The notes: generated by a model not told the origin, from the letters alone. DNA of 64,000 bases from Terrihalobacillus insolitus (GCF_028416575.1 NZ_JAMQKB010000006.1:1-64000), one strand, 5' to 3'; positions 9,647 through 20,216 are shown, counted from the stretch's first letter. A program made the numbers and translations.

Positions 9647-11713
9647 TTATCGAGTAAAGGCAGCAGGTACTCCACCATCAACCGTGATCATACAGCCTGT
9701 TGTTTTGTCAGATTTTGATGAAGCCAAAAAGGCAATGGACTCTGCGATGTCCTGTGGCAAGATATTAACGTTTAAGATTGTACGTTTACGGTAATGTTCT
9801 TCCAAATCATCTTCGCCAATACCATATGAACTAGCTCTTTCTTCTTTCCATTTGGAATCCCATATCTTTGAACCACGAATGACAGCATCTGGAAGCACAG
9901 AATTGACACGTATTCCATACTTTCCTCCATCCGCTGCAACAGTACGAGCAAGGTGTGTTTCAGCCGCTTTCGCAGTGCTATATGCAGCAGCATTCTTTCC
10001 AGCATAAATAGAATTCTTGGATCCGACAAATACCATATTCCCACCAATAGCTTGTTCTTTCATTAATTTAAACGCCTCTCTCGCAACAAGGAAATACCCT
10101 GTCACTAATACATTTATGTTCAAGTTCCACTGATCTAGTGTAGTTTCTTCAAAGGGGCTCGAGCTTGCTAAACCAGCATTATTAACAATAATATCCAAAC
10201 CACCGTAAGTTAAAACAGATTCCCTTATAGCATCCTTCACTTCAGCCTCTTTTGTTACATCCATTTTAACAGCAATTGCACGTTTGTCTCCAAATCGTTC
10301 GTTTAAATCATTTGCGACCCTTTCAGCACCTTCAAGGTTAATATCTGCAACCACTGCATGAGCCCCTTCTGAAATCAAGCGTTCACACGTTGCACTACCT
10401 ATCCCCCCTGCACCTCCTGTAACAAATGCAACTTTTCTTGAGAATTCTGCCTCTGTTGGGGTTAAACTTAGTTTATAGAGCTCCAATGGCCAGTATTCTA
10501 TCGCAAAAGATTCTGCTTCGTTGAGAGATACAAAGTTTCCTATTATAGTAGCTCCTTTCATCACTGATACTGCACGATGATACAACGATTCACTTACTTT
10601 TGCTGCATTCCAATTTTTTCCTGTATTTATCATTCCGACTCCTGGTATTAATACAACTCTAGGTACTGGCTCAAACATAGAATCGTTATCACTTTTGTTA
10701 CGGTCAAAATATGCCTTATACTCCTCTTTGAATTCTGAAATACCTGATTTGATGCTTTCAATCAATTGCCCAACTGTCTGACCACTAGGATCCCAATCAA
10801 CAAAGAGCGACACTCTTTTTGTATGCACTAAATGATCTGGACATGCTGCCCCAACTTGCGAGAGTCGAAGTGCATTATTGCTATTTACGAAACGAAGAAT
10901 ATCATCACTATCATCATACGTAACCAGCATCTTATCTTGTTTGCTAACCTCACCACGAATAACTGGTAAAACCTGCGCTAAGATATTCTTTCTTTGTTCT
11001 TCTGAAAGTGCTTCATATTTGTTTCCACCAAATAAAGTTCTTTCTTTCTCTTTGTTGATCAAATATGTTTCTGCCTCTTGAATGATAGCAATTGTTTTAT
11101 CATAACTTTCTTTAGATGTTTCGCCCCAAGTAACAAGTCCGTGCTTTTCCATGATTACTAAATCAGCATTTGGTTTCTTTTTCACACCCTCTGCAATCAT
11201 CTTAGAAAGTTTAAAACCAGGGCGAATATACGGAACCCAAACAAAACGATCCCCATATATTTCCTCAGCTATTTCTTTACCATTATCGGCACAGGCAATA
11301 CTAATAATCGCATCTGGATGTGTATGGTCTACATGTTTAAACGGTAGAAACGCGTGTAACAAAGTCTCTATTGAAGATCTCGGATGCTTGGAGTCTATCA
11401 TGCAATGAGCCAAGTAATTCACCATGTCTTCATCCGACATATCCTCTTTGTCTAATAATGGTCGAATGTCATCGAGGTTAAGACCTGTGAAATTTTTTCT
11501 CTTCATTGTTGCGAGATCCGATCCACTACCCTTTACCCACATGACTTCAACTGTGTCTCCGCGAAAGTTTGTTACTGTTGTTTTGGTTGAGGTATTTCCA
11601 CCTCCCCAGTTAGCTACGGCGCGATCCATTCCTAATAGATTAGAACGATAAACCAGCTCATCTAGCCCATTGTCAAAGTTCCCCTCTTTATCATTCCAAA
11701 GATTTTTCACCAT
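9647..11713 (-). CDS. rhaEW: Bifunctional rhamnulose-1-P aldolase / lactaldehyde dehydrogenase
   Basis: Two-domain enzyme, 688 aa, as in Bacillus YuxG (RhaEW). The N-terminal class II aldolase domain (to about residue 400) has the zinc-ligand stretch HVDHTHPDA and a later EKHGLVTWG. The C-terminal short-chain dehydrogenase has the NAD loop TGGAGGIG (about residue 429) and the YSTAKA catalytic Tyr-Lys motif. It cleaves rhamnulose-1-phosphate to dihydroxyacetone phosphate and L-lactaldehyde and oxidises the latter. It is the promoter-proximal gene of the rha operon, with three TTTTGTTTATTT repeats and a cre-like box upstream. L-lactate from this step could feed lutABC. Confidence 0.93.
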   Translation of the reverse strand: MVKNLWNDKEGNFDNGLDELVYRSNLLGMDRAVANWGGGNTSTKTTVTNFRGDTVEVMWVKGSGSDLATMKRKNFTGLNLDDIRPLLDKEDMSDEDMVNYLAHCMIDSKHPRSSIETLLHAFLPFKHVDHTHPDAIISIACADNGKEIAEEIYGDRFVWVPYIRPGFKLSKMIAEGVKKKPNADLVIMEKHGLVTWGETSKESYDKTIAIIQEAETYLINKEKERTLFGGNKYEALSEEQRKNILAQVLPVIRGEVSKQDKMLVTYDDSDDILRFVNSNNALRLSQVGAACPDHLVHTKRVSLFVDWDPSGQTVGQLIESIKSGISEFKEEYKAYFDRNKSDNDSMFEPVPRVVLIPGVGMINTGKNWNAAKVSESLYHRAVSVMKGATIIGNFVSLNEAESFAIEYWPLELYKLSLTPTEAEFSRKVAFVTGGAGGIGSATCERLISEGAHAVVADINLEGAERVANDLNERFGDKRAIAVKMDVTKEAEVKDAIRESVLTYGGLDIIVNNAGLASSSPFEETTLDQWNLNINVLVTGYFLVAREAFKLMKEQAIGGNMVFVGSKNSIYAGKNAAAYSTAKAAETHLARTVAADGGKYGIRVNSVLPDAVIRGSKIWDSKWKEERASSYGIGEDDLEEHYRKRTILNVNILPQDIAESIAFLASSKSDKTTGCMITVDGGVPAAFTR

Positions 11714-11730
11714 TTTGTTTCCTCCTTCTA

Positions 11731-11743
11731 CTTATGTTTGTTT
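11731..11743 (-). promoter_or_regulatory. Shared operator-like motif at rhaEW
   Basis: Minus strand AAACAAACATAAG, 18 bases upstream of the rhaEW start. It matches AAATAAACATAAG at 4437-4449 in 12 of 13 positions. Confidence 0.35.
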
Positions 11744-11756
11744 TATCATAACATGT

Positions 11757-11918
11757 TTTTGTTTATTTTTATATATAAACTTATTTTTTTGTTTATTTAC
11801 TTTTAAACGCTTTCTTTTGTATATAAATTCATGTTTCGTGTTTGAATGTAAATTTAAAACTAAAATTATATGCTGTATCGTTACATTTTATATATTTTTA
11901 TTTACTTTTGTTTATTTT
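11757..11918 (-). promoter_or_regulatory. Three repeats TTTTGTTTATTT and cre-like box upstream of rhaEW
   Basis: Exact copies lie at 11757-11768, 11787-11798 and 11907-11918, spaced 30 and 120 bases, so roughly on the same DNA face for the near pair. The B. subtilis rha regulator is a DeoR protein acting on repeated half-sites, so these are candidate RhaR sites. A partial cre (minus strand AGAAAGCGTTTAAA, 11802-11815) lies between copies two and three. Confidence 0.45.
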
Positions 11919-11945
11919 TAAAGGATTAGATGTTATTTTACAAAA

Positions 11946-11980
11946 AAAACACTAGGAAATACCTAGTATCCTAGTGTTTT
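11946..11980. terminator. Terminator after aldo/keto reductase gene
   Basis: AAAACACTAGGA pairs with TCCTAGTGTTTT (11946-11957 with 11969-11980), flanked by A and T runs on both sides, so it can act in both directions. Confidence 0.8.
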
Positions 11981-11996
11981 TCTTTTATATTAATCC

Positions 11997-12980
11997 TTAA
12001 TAACCCCCACGAATAAAGGAATGTACCTCCTCCTGATAAAAGGCCGCTATCCTGTCCAATTCCTCTTTTGAAAAGTCCTTCACTTCTAATGCCTTCAAAT
12101 TATCCTCGACTTGCTTAACGTTTTTGAAGCCTGGAATCACACAGGATATCGCATCGTGTTCCAGTATCCATTTGAGTGCTGCTCTTGTCATGTTTCCTCT
12201 TTCTTGTGAAATCCACTCCAGTTCTCTACTTAATTCCACACCTTTCTCAAATGGTAAACCAGCAAATGTTTCCCCAACGTTGAACGCCTCACCATTACGG
12301 TTGAATTGACGATGGTCGTCCGATTCAAAGGTTGAGTTCGTGTTGAACTTCCCTGTTAACAACCCACTTGCTAGCGGAACACGCGCAAGTATACCAACAC
12401 CCTGATCTTTCGCTTTCGGAAGCAAAGAGTCTAGTGCTTTTTGGCGAAAAATATTAAAGATAATTTGCAAGGTGCTAACATTAGGTTGCTCCAAGCTAAA
12501 TAGCCCTTCTTCAACGGTTTCTACGCTAACTCCGTAATAGCGAATCTTCCCTTGTTCTTTTAGTCGATCCAAAACTTCAAATACCTGGCCGTTTTTTAAA
12601 ATTTCAAATGGTGGACAATGAATTTGAAACAAATCTATTTGCTCGCGGTTCAACCGTTTCAAACTATTTTCACAATAATTTGAAACACTTTCCATCGAAT
12701 ACGTTTCTGGGTCATGGATGTCACCAGCTCGGCAAAATTTTGTGGCAATATGGATTTTATCTTCTTTTCCTTTTGTTGCTTTTGCTAGAAGCTCTTCACT
12801 GTGACCATCTCCATAAACGTCTGCAGTATCAAAAAAGTTCACTCCCTCATCCATCGCACGATCTAATGCACGAAGAGATTCCTGGTCATCTGTTTTACCC
12901 CAGGCACCTCCAATAGCCCACGTACCGAAGCTCAATTCACTAACTTTCATATCCGTGTTCCCTAGTTGACGATAGCGCAT
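11997..12980 (-). CDS. Aldo/keto reductase (IolS/YhdN-like)
   Basis: NADPH-dependent oxidoreductase of the AKR superfamily, 327 aa. The catalytic tetrad is visible: Asp and Tyr in FFDTADVYGDG, Lys in IHIATKFC and His in IDLFQIHCPP. VIPGFKNVKQVEDN near the end is the phosphate-binding loop. It stands alone between the rha terminator region and lutC. Reduction of lactaldehyde or another short aldehyde released from rhamnose would fit the place, but the substrate cannot be read from the sequence. Confidence 0.85.
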   Translation of the reverse strand: MRYRQLGNTDMKVSELSFGTWAIGGAWGKTDDQESLRALDRAMDEGVNFFDTADVYGDGHSEELLAKATKGKEDKIHIATKFCRAGDIHDPETYSMESVSNYCENSLKRLNREQIDLFQIHCPPFEILKNGQVFEVLDRLKEQGKIRYYGVSVETVEEGLFSLEQPNVSTLQIIFNIFRQKALDSLLPKAKDQGVGILARVPLASGLLTGKFNTNSTFESDDHRQFNRNGEAFNVGETFAGLPFEKGVELSRELEWISQERGNMTRAALKWILEHDAISCVIPGFKNVKQVEDNLKALEVKDFSKEELDRIAAFYQEEVHSFIRGGY

Positions 12981-13047
12981 ATTTTACTCTCCTCTTTGCA
13001 ATTATTAATTTTCATAACCTAGTCTATATAGTTTACTTGATTAGAAA

Positions 13048-13788
13048 TTATTTTAAAACGGTTTCAACTTGATCTTCTACAACAATATACGTCACTTTGA
13101 TTGGGCCATGTACCCCAACAACTAAATTCATTTCGATATCCGCACTATTACTTGGGCCTGTAATAAAATTTATACAGGAAGCAATCCGTTCTCCTTTTTC
13201 GCTGCGATGATGAATTTCCCTTGTTACCTGCGACATTCTTGGGACAATCGTGCTTTTCGGAATGATTGCGATATAGGTAGCTGGAAGTAGACTTACAGAC
13301 CTTCCTTTTCCTGCGTCATTAAATAGTACTACTGTCCCCGACTCGGCCAATGTTCGGTCGCTAAATGTGATTCCGACATCTGCTTGTTCTGCAATCCTGA
13401 CGCTTTCTTCCCTATTTTCAGCATGCCATGTGTGAACGTTCATATGATGCTCTGTTTTGAATTGCGAAAAGGCTTCTGTTAAACCAAATTCATCAAACCG
13501 TACATCGTCTGATCGAATAACAGACTTTCCGTGGTAGTGTTGGATGACCGTTAATAGATCCCTATTTAAGTTGGCCTGATCCGTTAAAACAAAGTCGGTA
13601 TGAATCACTTTACACTGTTCTTTTAGTACCTCAACCAACTCATCTTGATTAAAATTAGCATGCACCCGCCACTGTGGTTGATGTTGCCAATTCGGTCTTT
13701 CAACCCCAGAATGCCTTCGCTCACGATTTAAATGACTGGCAATGTTCTTTAGAAAAGAATCCTTATTCTGTATTGTCCCATTAGTCAT
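13048..13788 (-). CDS. lutC: L-lactate utilisation protein LutC
   Basis: LUD-domain protein, 246 aa, third component of the iron-sulfur L-lactate dehydrogenase LutABC. The typical glycine-rich stretch [20 protein letters not shown] and [20 protein letters not shown] are present. It overlaps lutB by eight bases. It is the last gene of the lut operon, and no clear hairpin was seen in the 67 bases after it. Confidence 0.93.
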   Translation of the reverse strand: MTNGTIQNKDSFLKNIASHLNRERRHSGVERPNWQHQPQWRVHANFNQDELVEVLKEQCKVIHTDFVLTDQANLNRDLLTVIQHYHGKSVIRSDDVRFDEFGLTEAFSQFKTEHHMNVHTWHAENREESVRIAEQADVGITFSDRTLAESGTVVLFNDAGKGRSVSLLPATYIAIIPKSTIVPRMSQVTREIHHRSEKGERIASCINFITGPSNSADIEMNLVVGVHGPIKVTYIVVEDQVETVLK

Positions 13789-15214
13789 TTGGCTTACCTC
13801 CCTTCGTCCGCTGTTTATACCAATCTCTGAATCTCTCTTTTTCTGGGACAGGAAATTCTCGAATCATTGTCCACAGTTTAATCGGACCAGGTCCATTTGA
13901 AATTTTTTTATCTTTTACAAAAGGTGTCGCCAATAGCGGTGCCATTTTCGTACCAATTTTATATAATCTAGGTGATCCTGTTGCCAGGCTGAATCCCTTC
14001 ATTGCGAGACGTTCAGACTTAGTAGACTTTTCTTCTTCCTCCACAATTTTTCTTCGATGCATGATGAGCTGTTCATGCAGCGGTATTTTAACGGGGCATA
14101 CGTCGGTACATGCGCCACATAAAGAGGAGGCATATGGTAATTCCTTGTAATCTTCATAACCGCCGAGCAGTGGTGTTAAAACAGCGCCAATTGGACCGGG
14201 GTAAATGGATCCATATGCATGCCCCCCTACATGCCGGTATACTGGGCATACATTTATACATGCAGCACATCGAATACAGTGAAGTGCTTCTTGAAATTCA
14301 GTACCAAGTATCTTGGAACGTCCATTATCAACAATGACCAAATGAAATTCCTCTGGTCCATCCGCATGTCCAATTTCTCTCGGTCCTGTTAAAGCTGTTA
14401 CATAACTCGTTAATTTTTGTCCAACAGCGGCTCTTGTTAGCAGGCTCACTAATACGTCTAGTTCTTCCCAAGTCGGTACTATTCGTTCCATTCCCATGAC
14501 GGTTATTTGTGTTTTAGGGAGTGTTGTAACGAGTCGGGCATTTCCTTCATTCGTTACAAGTGCAAACGACCCTGATTCTGCCACCGCAAAGTTACATCCT
14601 GTTATTCCTATATCAGCAGATAGAAATTCTTTGCGAAGTTGTTCCCTTGCGAAAAGGGTTAACTCCTCTGGCTTTTCCGAATCGGTGTATCCTTTTCTTT
14701 CTTGAAATACGTCCCGAATCTGTTCCTTATTTTTGTGCAATGCTGGTGCAACAATATGGGAAGGTGGATCGTGATCATCTATTTGGAGAATATATTCCCC
14801 GAGATCGGTTTCTACTACCTCACAGCCATCTTCTTCTAATGCATCATTCAATGCAATTTCTTCTGTCACCATCGATTTCGATTTGACCACTTTTTTCCCT
14901 TGTTTTTTCTGAACAACGTCACGAACATAGCGATTTGCGTCGTCTGCAGTCTCCGCAAAATAAACATGGCCACCAAGCTCAGCGACCTTATCACTTAACT
15001 GATTCAAATAGTAATCTAGGTTCTCTATCGTATGCTGGCGAATTTCCTGGCCAAGACTTCTCCATTCTTCCCAGTCTCCTAATTCATCGGCAGCCTTGCT
15101 ACGGTTGTTCTGTAGCCTTCCCTGGGCAGAACGAACCGCACCACGCATAAAGTCATCGCCTAACCCTTTTTCCACTCGGTTGTTAAAACTCTTTTCTCCT
15201 ACATGCATTGGCAT
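13781..15214 (-). CDS. lutB: L-lactate utilisation iron-sulfur protein LutB
   Basis: 477-aa subunit with an N-terminal LUD domain and a C-terminal ferredoxin-like part carrying two cluster motifs, [15 protein letters not shown] and [12 protein letters not shown]. Together with LutA and LutC it oxidises L-lactate to pyruvate in the cytoplasm. It overlaps lutA by one base and lutC by eight, so the three subunits are translationally coupled. Confidence 0.95.
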   Translation of the reverse strand: MPMHVGEKSFNNRVEKGLGDDFMRGAVRSAQGRLQNNRSKAADELGDWEEWRSLGQEIRQHTIENLDYYLNQLSDKVAELGGHVYFAETADDANRYVRDVVQKKQGKKVVKSKSMVTEEIALNDALEEDGCEVVETDLGEYILQIDDHDPPSHIVAPALHKNKEQIRDVFQERKGYTDSEKPEELTLFAREQLRKEFLSADIGITGCNFAVAESGSFALVTNEGNARLVTTLPKTQITVMGMERIVPTWEELDVLVSLLTRAAVGQKLTSYVTALTGPREIGHADGPEEFHLVIVDNGRSKILGTEFQEALHCIRCAACINVCPVYRHVGGHAYGSIYPGPIGAVLTPLLGGYEDYKELPYASSLCGACTDVCPVKIPLHEQLIMHRRKIVEEEEKSTKSERLAMKGFSLATGSPRLYKIGTKMAPLLATPFVKDKKISNGPGPIKLWTMIREFPVPEKERFRDWYKQRTKGGKPND

Positions 15215-15939
15215 TACGCATCACCCCGACTATTTAAAATTTCCGCGATATGCATGACTTTAATTGGTTTGTTTTGACGCTCGATTCTTCCTCCGATATT
15301 CATCAAACATCCGCCATCCGCCCCAATTAAAAAATCAGCGCTTGTCTCTTCAATGTACGCCACTTTTTCATCAACCATTTGCTCTGATATCCGTTCCATT
15401 TTCACTGCGAACGTACCACCGAAACCACAACAGTCGTGGCGATTAGGAAGATCGATTAACTCTAGTCCTCTGACATGACTTAGAAGCTTAAACGGAGCAT
15501 CCTTCACTCCTAAAAGTCGCGTCATGTGACAAGACGTGTGATAGGTCGCTTTTCCTTTAAAACGAGCGCCCGTATCTTCTATTTGTAGAATATCGACTAA
15601 AAATTGTGTTAACTCATACGTCTTTCCCTTTAGCTTTTCCGCTCTCGCTTGCCAATGAGAATCGTTTTTAAATAAATTTACATATTCATGAAACATATAT
15701 GCACAGGATCCTGATGGACAAACAACATATTCAGCATGCTCAAACGTTCGAATCATGTTTTTTGCCGCTTCCTTTGTATCTTTATGATAACCACTGTTAT
15801 ACGCTGGTTGCCCACAACATGTCTGTGTTTCAGGAAAATCCACTTCACAGCCGAGTTTTTCTAACAATTCAACCGTGGCTTTTCCAGCGTTTACATAAAA
15901 CATGTCCCCTAAGCATGTAATAAATAAGGAAACCTTCAT
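15214..15939 (-). CDS. lutA: L-lactate utilisation protein LutA
   Basis: Cysteine-rich CCG-domain protein (241 aa from ATG 15939, behind the strong site GGAAATGGGGG). Two CCG motifs are seen, [11 protein letters not shown] and CCGFGG, which bind an iron-sulfur centre in the GlpC/HdrB family. First gene of lutABC. A LutR-type palindrome lies 53-63 bases upstream of the start. The longer reading to 15975 has no ribosome site and is rejected. Confidence 0.95.
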   Translation of the reverse strand: MKVSLFITCLGDMFYVNAGKATVELLEKLGCEVDFPETQTCCGQPAYNSGYHKDTKEAAKNMIRTFEHAEYVVCPSGSCAYMFHEYVNLFKNDSHWQARAEKLKGKTYELTQFLVDILQIEDTGARFKGKATYHTSCHMTRLLGVKDAPFKLLSHVRGLELIDLPNRHDCCGFGGTFAVKMERISEQMVDEKVAYIEETSADFLIGADGGCLMNIGGRIERQNKPIKVMHIAEILNSRGDA

Positions 15940-15991
15940 GTGAAACCCCCATTTCCTAAAAAATTTATGAATCAAACTACTGGTCGTATGG

Positions 15992-16002
15992 TCATCTGAT
16001 GA
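15992..16002. promoter_or_regulatory. LutR operator candidate
   Basis: TCATCTGATGA is an exact TCATC-N1-GATGA palindrome, the box described for B. subtilis LutR. It lies between lutR and lutA, where it would control lutABC. Confidence 0.7.
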
Positions 16003-16084
16003 CTTATTAATTTCTATGTTACAGGATCTATATGAAAAAGGGCAAGGCTGAATTTAAAGTTTTCAAAAAATTTAAGCTGTCGCC

Positions 16085-16852
16085 TTAAAAAGCGCGGTAA
16101 TTGCCGTTATTTCTTTCGTTTTCGGATTTGAATTCGGCTTTTGGGAGGTGGTTTATAAGCGTTTGTTCCACTGCCACTAGATGGGCTGTCATTAATTTCT
16201 CCGCCTTTTTTGCATCCCTCTGTTGGATCGCTTCAAATATTAACTTATGCTCCTGATGAATGCGCTTCAGCGTCGTTTGTTCTGAAAACAACCAAAGCCG
16301 TCTCGTTTCATACATAGCTTTAACGGTTGTATCAGAAACACGTTCCATTAAATCGATCAAAAAACGGTTATGGGAAGCTTTCGCGATCGACATATGAAAA
16401 TCAAAATCGGCTTGTTCCCCTAATTCCCCATCTCCATTTGTTTGCTTCATCTTCTCAAGAGCATCCTCAATTAGTTGAATATCTGTTTCCTCTGCATGGA
16501 AGACAGCAGATGTAACACTACCGACTTCCAGGATTTTTCTAACTTCGAGTAGGTCGTGTATATCCTTCTCGTTCATTAATATAGTTGTATTCATTATCCC
16601 AGGAGATAATGCCTTTGAATCGTATTGGCGTACATATGTCCCTTCTCCTTGTCGCATTTCAACGAGTTCCATGGCTCTTAAGGCACTCAAAGCTTCTCTA
16701 ACTGCTGATCGACCGACCTGGAAGTCTTCCGCTAATTGTTGAACCGAATTAAGTTTATCTCCAGGCTTAAGTACACCATTTTTTATCATCGTTAATAGTT
16801 CATCTGCAACTTCTTCATATATTTTTCGTGGTTTTATTTGTTTGTAAGACAT
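16085..16852 (-). CDS. lutR: GntR/FadR-type lactate regulator LutR
   Basis: 255-aa repressor with N-terminal GntR winged helix (VQQLAEDFQVGRSAVREALS, about residues 37-56) and a helical FadR-type ligand domain (FCD) with conserved Asp/His residues such as DFDFHMSIAKASHN. ATG 16852 is chosen over GTG 16861 because GAGGTG is six bases upstream. It lies just upstream of lutABC on the same strand; release by L-lactate is known for the family. Confidence 0.9.
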   Translation of the reverse strand: MSYKQIKPRKIYEEVADELLTMIKNGVLKPGDKLNSVQQLAEDFQVGRSAVREALSALRAMELVEMRQGEGTYVRQYDSKALSPGIMNTTILMNEKDIHDLLEVRKILEVGSVTSAVFHAEETDIQLIEDALEKMKQTNGDGELGEQADFDFHMSIAKASHNRFLIDLMERVSDTTVKAMYETRRLWLFSEQTTLKRIHQEHKLIFEAIQQRDAKKAEKLMTAHLVAVEQTLINHLPKAEFKSENERNNGNYRAF

Positions 16853-16961
16853 GACAGACACCTCGTGTATGAGAATACTTTTAGTCTAGCGGATTGATTT
16901 GAACACGACAAGAGCTATTTCGTACTACCGATGAATTATTTGATAAATCGCCAAATGCAAA

Positions 16962-16999
16962 AGATCACTAGAGGATGTATTTGTTTTCTCTAGTGATCT
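16962..16999 (-). terminator. Terminator of the aminotransferase operon
   Basis: Perfect 12-bp stem AGATCACTAGAG / CTCTAGTGATCT with a 14-base loop, followed on the minus strand by TTTGC. It ends the operon 110 bases after the aminotransferase stop. Confidence 0.8.
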
Positions 17000-17043
17000 A
17001 CTATTTTACTTATAATTATTATGCATGCTCATAAAACAACGAA

Positions 17044-17112
17044 CTAGCTTCTATACGCAAATCCATGCACTTCAGCAACTGCTTGATTGGTTACATACTC
17101 ATTTAATTTCAT
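17044..17112 (-). CDS. Tiny coupled ORF or gene remnant, 22 aa
   Basis: An ATG overlaps the aminotransferase stop (ATGA) and opens 22 codons (MKLNEYVTNQAV..., ending AYRS). It has no separate ribosome site. It reads like the first residues of a lost downstream gene cut short before the terminator. Function unknown; it may be meaningless. Confidence 0.25.
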   Translation of the reverse strand: MKLNEYVTNQAVAEVHGFAYRS

Positions 17113-18458
17113 AGTCTACTAATGGCTTCTTTAACTGTACGAACCATAAAAGTAAAATCATCATCCGTTATACAGAGCGGTGGACACAAAGTTAAAACGT
17201 TATTAAACCCTGCTACCGTTGCTCCGTTTTTTCCAATTATTAACCCATTACTTTTGCATTCTTCCATTACTTCTGTTAACAATTCGGGTTTAGCAGGGTT
17301 TTTACTTATTTTATCTTCCACAAGCTCAATACCCATTAATAGTCCTTTGCTACTTATTCTTCCAACCTTTGGATGGTTCTCTAAACCTGACATTTCTTTC
17401 GCTAATTTCCCTCCTAAATGAGCCGAGCGTTCGACGAGTTGTTCTTTTTCCAGTATCTCTAAGTTCTTTAAGGCAACAGCACAAGCTGCAGGACTACCAC
17501 CAAATGTGTTAACATGCCTGAAATGAGCATATTCATCCTCTTTCTTAAACACTTCATATATATCGCGACGAACCGCAGTAACTGATAAGGGTTGATACGC
17601 ACTTGTGATTCCTTTTGCCATCGTAATAATGTCAGGCTTTATTCCAAAATTCATGAAACCAAAGTTTTTTCCAGTTCGGCCAAAGCCTGAGATAACCTCG
17701 TCAATAATCAACAAAACTCCATGACGATCACAAATGTCCCTAACCTTCTGCAGGTGATTTTCTGGTGGAACAATTACGCCGCCACCTGTAATAATTGGTT
17801 CCATGATTATCCCCGCTACGGTTTCATTCATTTCCCAGGTAATAACCCGCTCAATCTCATCTGCATATGCCTTACCAATTTCCTCTTCTGATCCAGGATA
17901 TGGGCTTCGATAAATATCTGGAGGTGATACATGAATAAAGCCTGGACTTAATGGTTCATATCGATACTTCCTTTCCGCTTGCCCAGTGGCAGCAAGTGAC
18001 CCCATGGTGTTACCATGATAAGCGCGGTATCTTGAAATAAATTTATACCTGCTAGATGCTCCATTTTGTTGATGATATTGACGAGCTATTTTAAAAGCTA
18101 CTTCATTTGCTTCTGAACCACTGTTTGAAAAAAAGTAGATATAGTCATCACCAAGCCAACTGTTTAACTTTTCTCCTAGTTTTATTGCAGGCACATGACT
18201 GTTAGAGAGAGGAAAATAAGGTAATGTTTTTAATTGTTCGTATGCTGCTTTCGCTAATTCTTCACGACCATACCCCACATTGACACACCAAAGTCCTGAC
18301 ATCCCATCCATATATTGATTTCCATCTATATCCGTAATCCATGCGCCCTCTGCTTCTGCTGCAATTAATGGCTGGGATTCTGGATTATACTTTCGTAAGG
18401 CATGCCAAATGTACTTTTCATCGTTTTCTACAAGCTCCTTTGAAGTTTTTACTGTCAT
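17109..18458 (-). CDS. Class III omega-aminotransferase (beta-alanine/taurine-pyruvate type)
   Basis: PLP enzyme of fold type I, 449 aa. The cofactor Lys lies in ITMAKGITSAYQP, preceded by the pyridine-contacting IIDEVISGFGRTG. SNSGSEANEVAFKIAR is the phosphate-binding segment. It is 15 bases downstream of a CoA-acylating semialdehyde dehydrogenase, so the pair probably converts beta-alanine to malonate semialdehyde and then acetyl-CoA. Taurine or another omega-amino acid is an alternative. Last full gene of its operon. Confidence 0.85.
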   Translation of the reverse strand: MTVKTSKELVENDEKYIWHALRKYNPESQPLIAAEAEGAWITDIDGNQYMDGMSGLWCVNVGYGREELAKAAYEQLKTLPYFPLSNSHVPAIKLGEKLNSWLGDDYIYFFSNSGSEANEVAFKIARQYHQQNGASSRYKFISRYRAYHGNTMGSLAATGQAERKYRYEPLSPGFIHVSPPDIYRSPYPGSEEEIGKAYADEIERVITWEMNETVAGIIMEPIITGGGVIVPPENHLQKVRDICDRHGVLLIIDEVISGFGRTGKNFGFMNFGIKPDIITMAKGITSAYQPLSVTAVRRDIYEVFKKEDEYAHFRHVNTFGGSPAACAVALKNLEILEKEQLVERSAHLGGKLAKEMSGLENHPKVGRISSKGLLMGIELVEDKISKNPAKPELLTEVMEECKSNGLIIGKNGATVAGFNNVLTLCPPLCITDDDFTFMVRTVKEAISRL

Positions 18459-18473
18459 TGGAAAACCTCCTTT

Positions 18474-19937
18474 TTAAAAGCGTGAAGTAATCATCTTTTT
18501 GCGCGTATAAAATTCAACACCATCTTTTCCATTAACATGTAGATCGCCATAAAACGAACTTTTGTTTCCTGAAAAAGGGAAAAATGCCATTGGGGCTGGA
18601 ACACCTAGATTAATTCCTAACATACCTGCGTCAATCGTTTCACGAAAAGTTCGGATATGACCCCCATCTCTAGTAAATAAACAAGCACCGTTGGCAAAAT
18701 CGGATTGATTTGAAATATTAATAGCTTCCTCTAACGTATTAGCTCGAACAACAGATAGGATAGGAGCAAATATTTCATCCTTCCAAATTTTCATATCTGG
18801 TGTCACATTGTCAAAAAGAGTTGGTCCTACAAAATACCCTTGATCATTGATTTCTTTATCCTTTCTTCCATCTCTTTTTAAGTCTGCACCTTCTTGAATC
18901 CCCGTTTCTATATAGGAGAAGGTTCTTTGCTTTTGCGTCTCTCGAATAACTGGTCCAAGGAATGATTCTTCCTCTAAACCATCACCTATTTTTATTTCGT
19001 TAGCCGCTTGGATAAGGCTTTCCACAAGACGCTCTCCAATCTCTCCCACCGCAACGACAACCGAGCAAGCCATACACCTTTCACCAGCAGAACCATAAGC
19101 TGCGTTAATAATTTGTTGAACAGTAGAATCCAAATCTGCATCTGGCATCACAATTGTGTGGTTTTTTGCACCCGCTAATGCCTGAACGCGCTTACCATAA
19201 TGAGCAGCTGTCTTATAAATATACTCCGCAACCGGTTGTGATCCAACGAAGGAAATAGCTTTAACATCCTGATGCTCAAGCAGTCCATTCACTACATCAT
19301 GGGCACCATGAACTACATTTAATACCCCATCAGGCAAGCCAGCTTCTTGGATTAATTCTGCTAGTTTATTCGCAAGTATTGGAGTTCGTTCAGAAGGCTT
19401 CAAAATAAATGTATTACCACACGCAATAGCTAGTGGGAACATCCAACATGGAACCATCATCGGAAAGTTAAATGGTGTGATACCGCCAACAACACCCACG
19501 GGGTAGCGGAACATTTCCGAATCAATATCAGATGCGATTGTTGATAAGGAATCCCCCATCATTAAACTTGGTGCACTAGTTGCGAATTCTACACATTCAA
19601 TTCCACGTAATACTTCACCATAAGCCTCTTTGTAACTTTTTCCGTTCTCTTTAGTTACGATTTTCGCTAATTCCTCATGATTTTTTGTTAATAATTCATG
19701 ATATTTAAAAAGGATCCTAGCACGTTTGGGGACGGGTGTATTTCCCCATGTTTTAAAAGTCTCCTTTGCAGAACGAACTGCTTGATCAACATCTTCTTTT
19801 GAAGAAATTGGGACACTAGCCAATGTTTCACCTGTTGCAGGATTTGGGACATCCTGAAAATTAGTGGTGTTTGCTTCTACCCAGTTACCGTTAATATAGT
19901 TTTTTATTACAATCGTTTCTTTGCTCGCAACTGTCAT
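18474..19937 (-). CDS. mmsA: CoA-acylating (methyl)malonate-semialdehyde dehydrogenase
   Basis: Aldehyde dehydrogenase, 487 aa, of the MmsA/IolA group. Catalytic Cys lies in [16 protein letters not shown], a motif specific for the CoA-dependent branch. NAD contacts include [13 protein letters not shown] and [12 protein letters not shown]. It oxidises malonate (or methylmalonate) semialdehyde to acetyl-(propionyl-)CoA plus CO2. It is paired with the aminotransferase, and a ribosome site AAGGAGG is ten bases upstream. A 142-bp repeat element begins 29 bases upstream of its start and separates it from the upstream genes. Confidence 0.9.
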   Translation of the reverse strand: MTVASKETIVIKNYINGNWVEANTTNFQDVPNPATGETLASVPISSKEDVDQAVRSAKETFKTWGNTPVPKRARILFKYHELLTKNHEELAKIVTKENGKSYKEAYGEVLRGIECVEFATSAPSLMMGDSLSTIASDIDSEMFRYPVGVVGGITPFNFPMMVPCWMFPLAIACGNTFILKPSERTPILANKLAELIQEAGLPDGVLNVVHGAHDVVNGLLEHQDVKAISFVGSQPVAEYIYKTAAHYGKRVQALAGAKNHTIVMPDADLDSTVQQIINAAYGSAGERCMACSVVVAVGEIGERLVESLIQAANEIKIGDGLEEESFLGPVIRETQKQRTFSYIETGIQEGADLKRDGRKDKEINDQGYFVGPTLFDNVTPDMKIWKDEIFAPILSVVRANTLEEAINISNQSDFANGACLFTRDGGHIRTFRETIDAGMLGINLGVPAPMAFFPFSGNKSSFYGDLHVNGKDGVEFYTRKKMITSRF

Positions 19938-19965
19938 AAAACGAGTCCTCCTTATAATAGAGCGT

Positions 19966-20107
19966 GTTCAAAAAGTCGACAAATTAGAAGCAAGCAGGTC
20001 GAGGCGACGTAGTTTTGAGTAGCGCAGCGTATGCTTTTAATACGTGAGCAACGGAAAAACAAGCCAACGAAGAGATGCGCCGCTTATCATTTGGTGGCTT
20101 TTTGAAC
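19966..20107. repeat. Dispersed palindromic-end element, copy 1
   Basis: 142 bp bounded by GTTCAAAAAGTC and GGCTTTTTGAAC. The inner sequence (AGAAGCAAGCAGGTCGAGGC ... GAGATGCGCCGCTTATCAT) is shared with copies at 27338-27477 and 45041-45246. No coding capacity. It looks like a miniature inverted-repeat element lying inside an operon just ahead of mmsA. Confidence 0.85.
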
Positions 20108-20216
20108 AACCTCTTATAGAAAATAAAAGTACTCTCCCTTACTTTTAAATAAGTATACCGCGGGACTTATAATGATTCATTAGACAAAAGGTCAATTTCT
20201 CCACGCTTTTAAAAGG

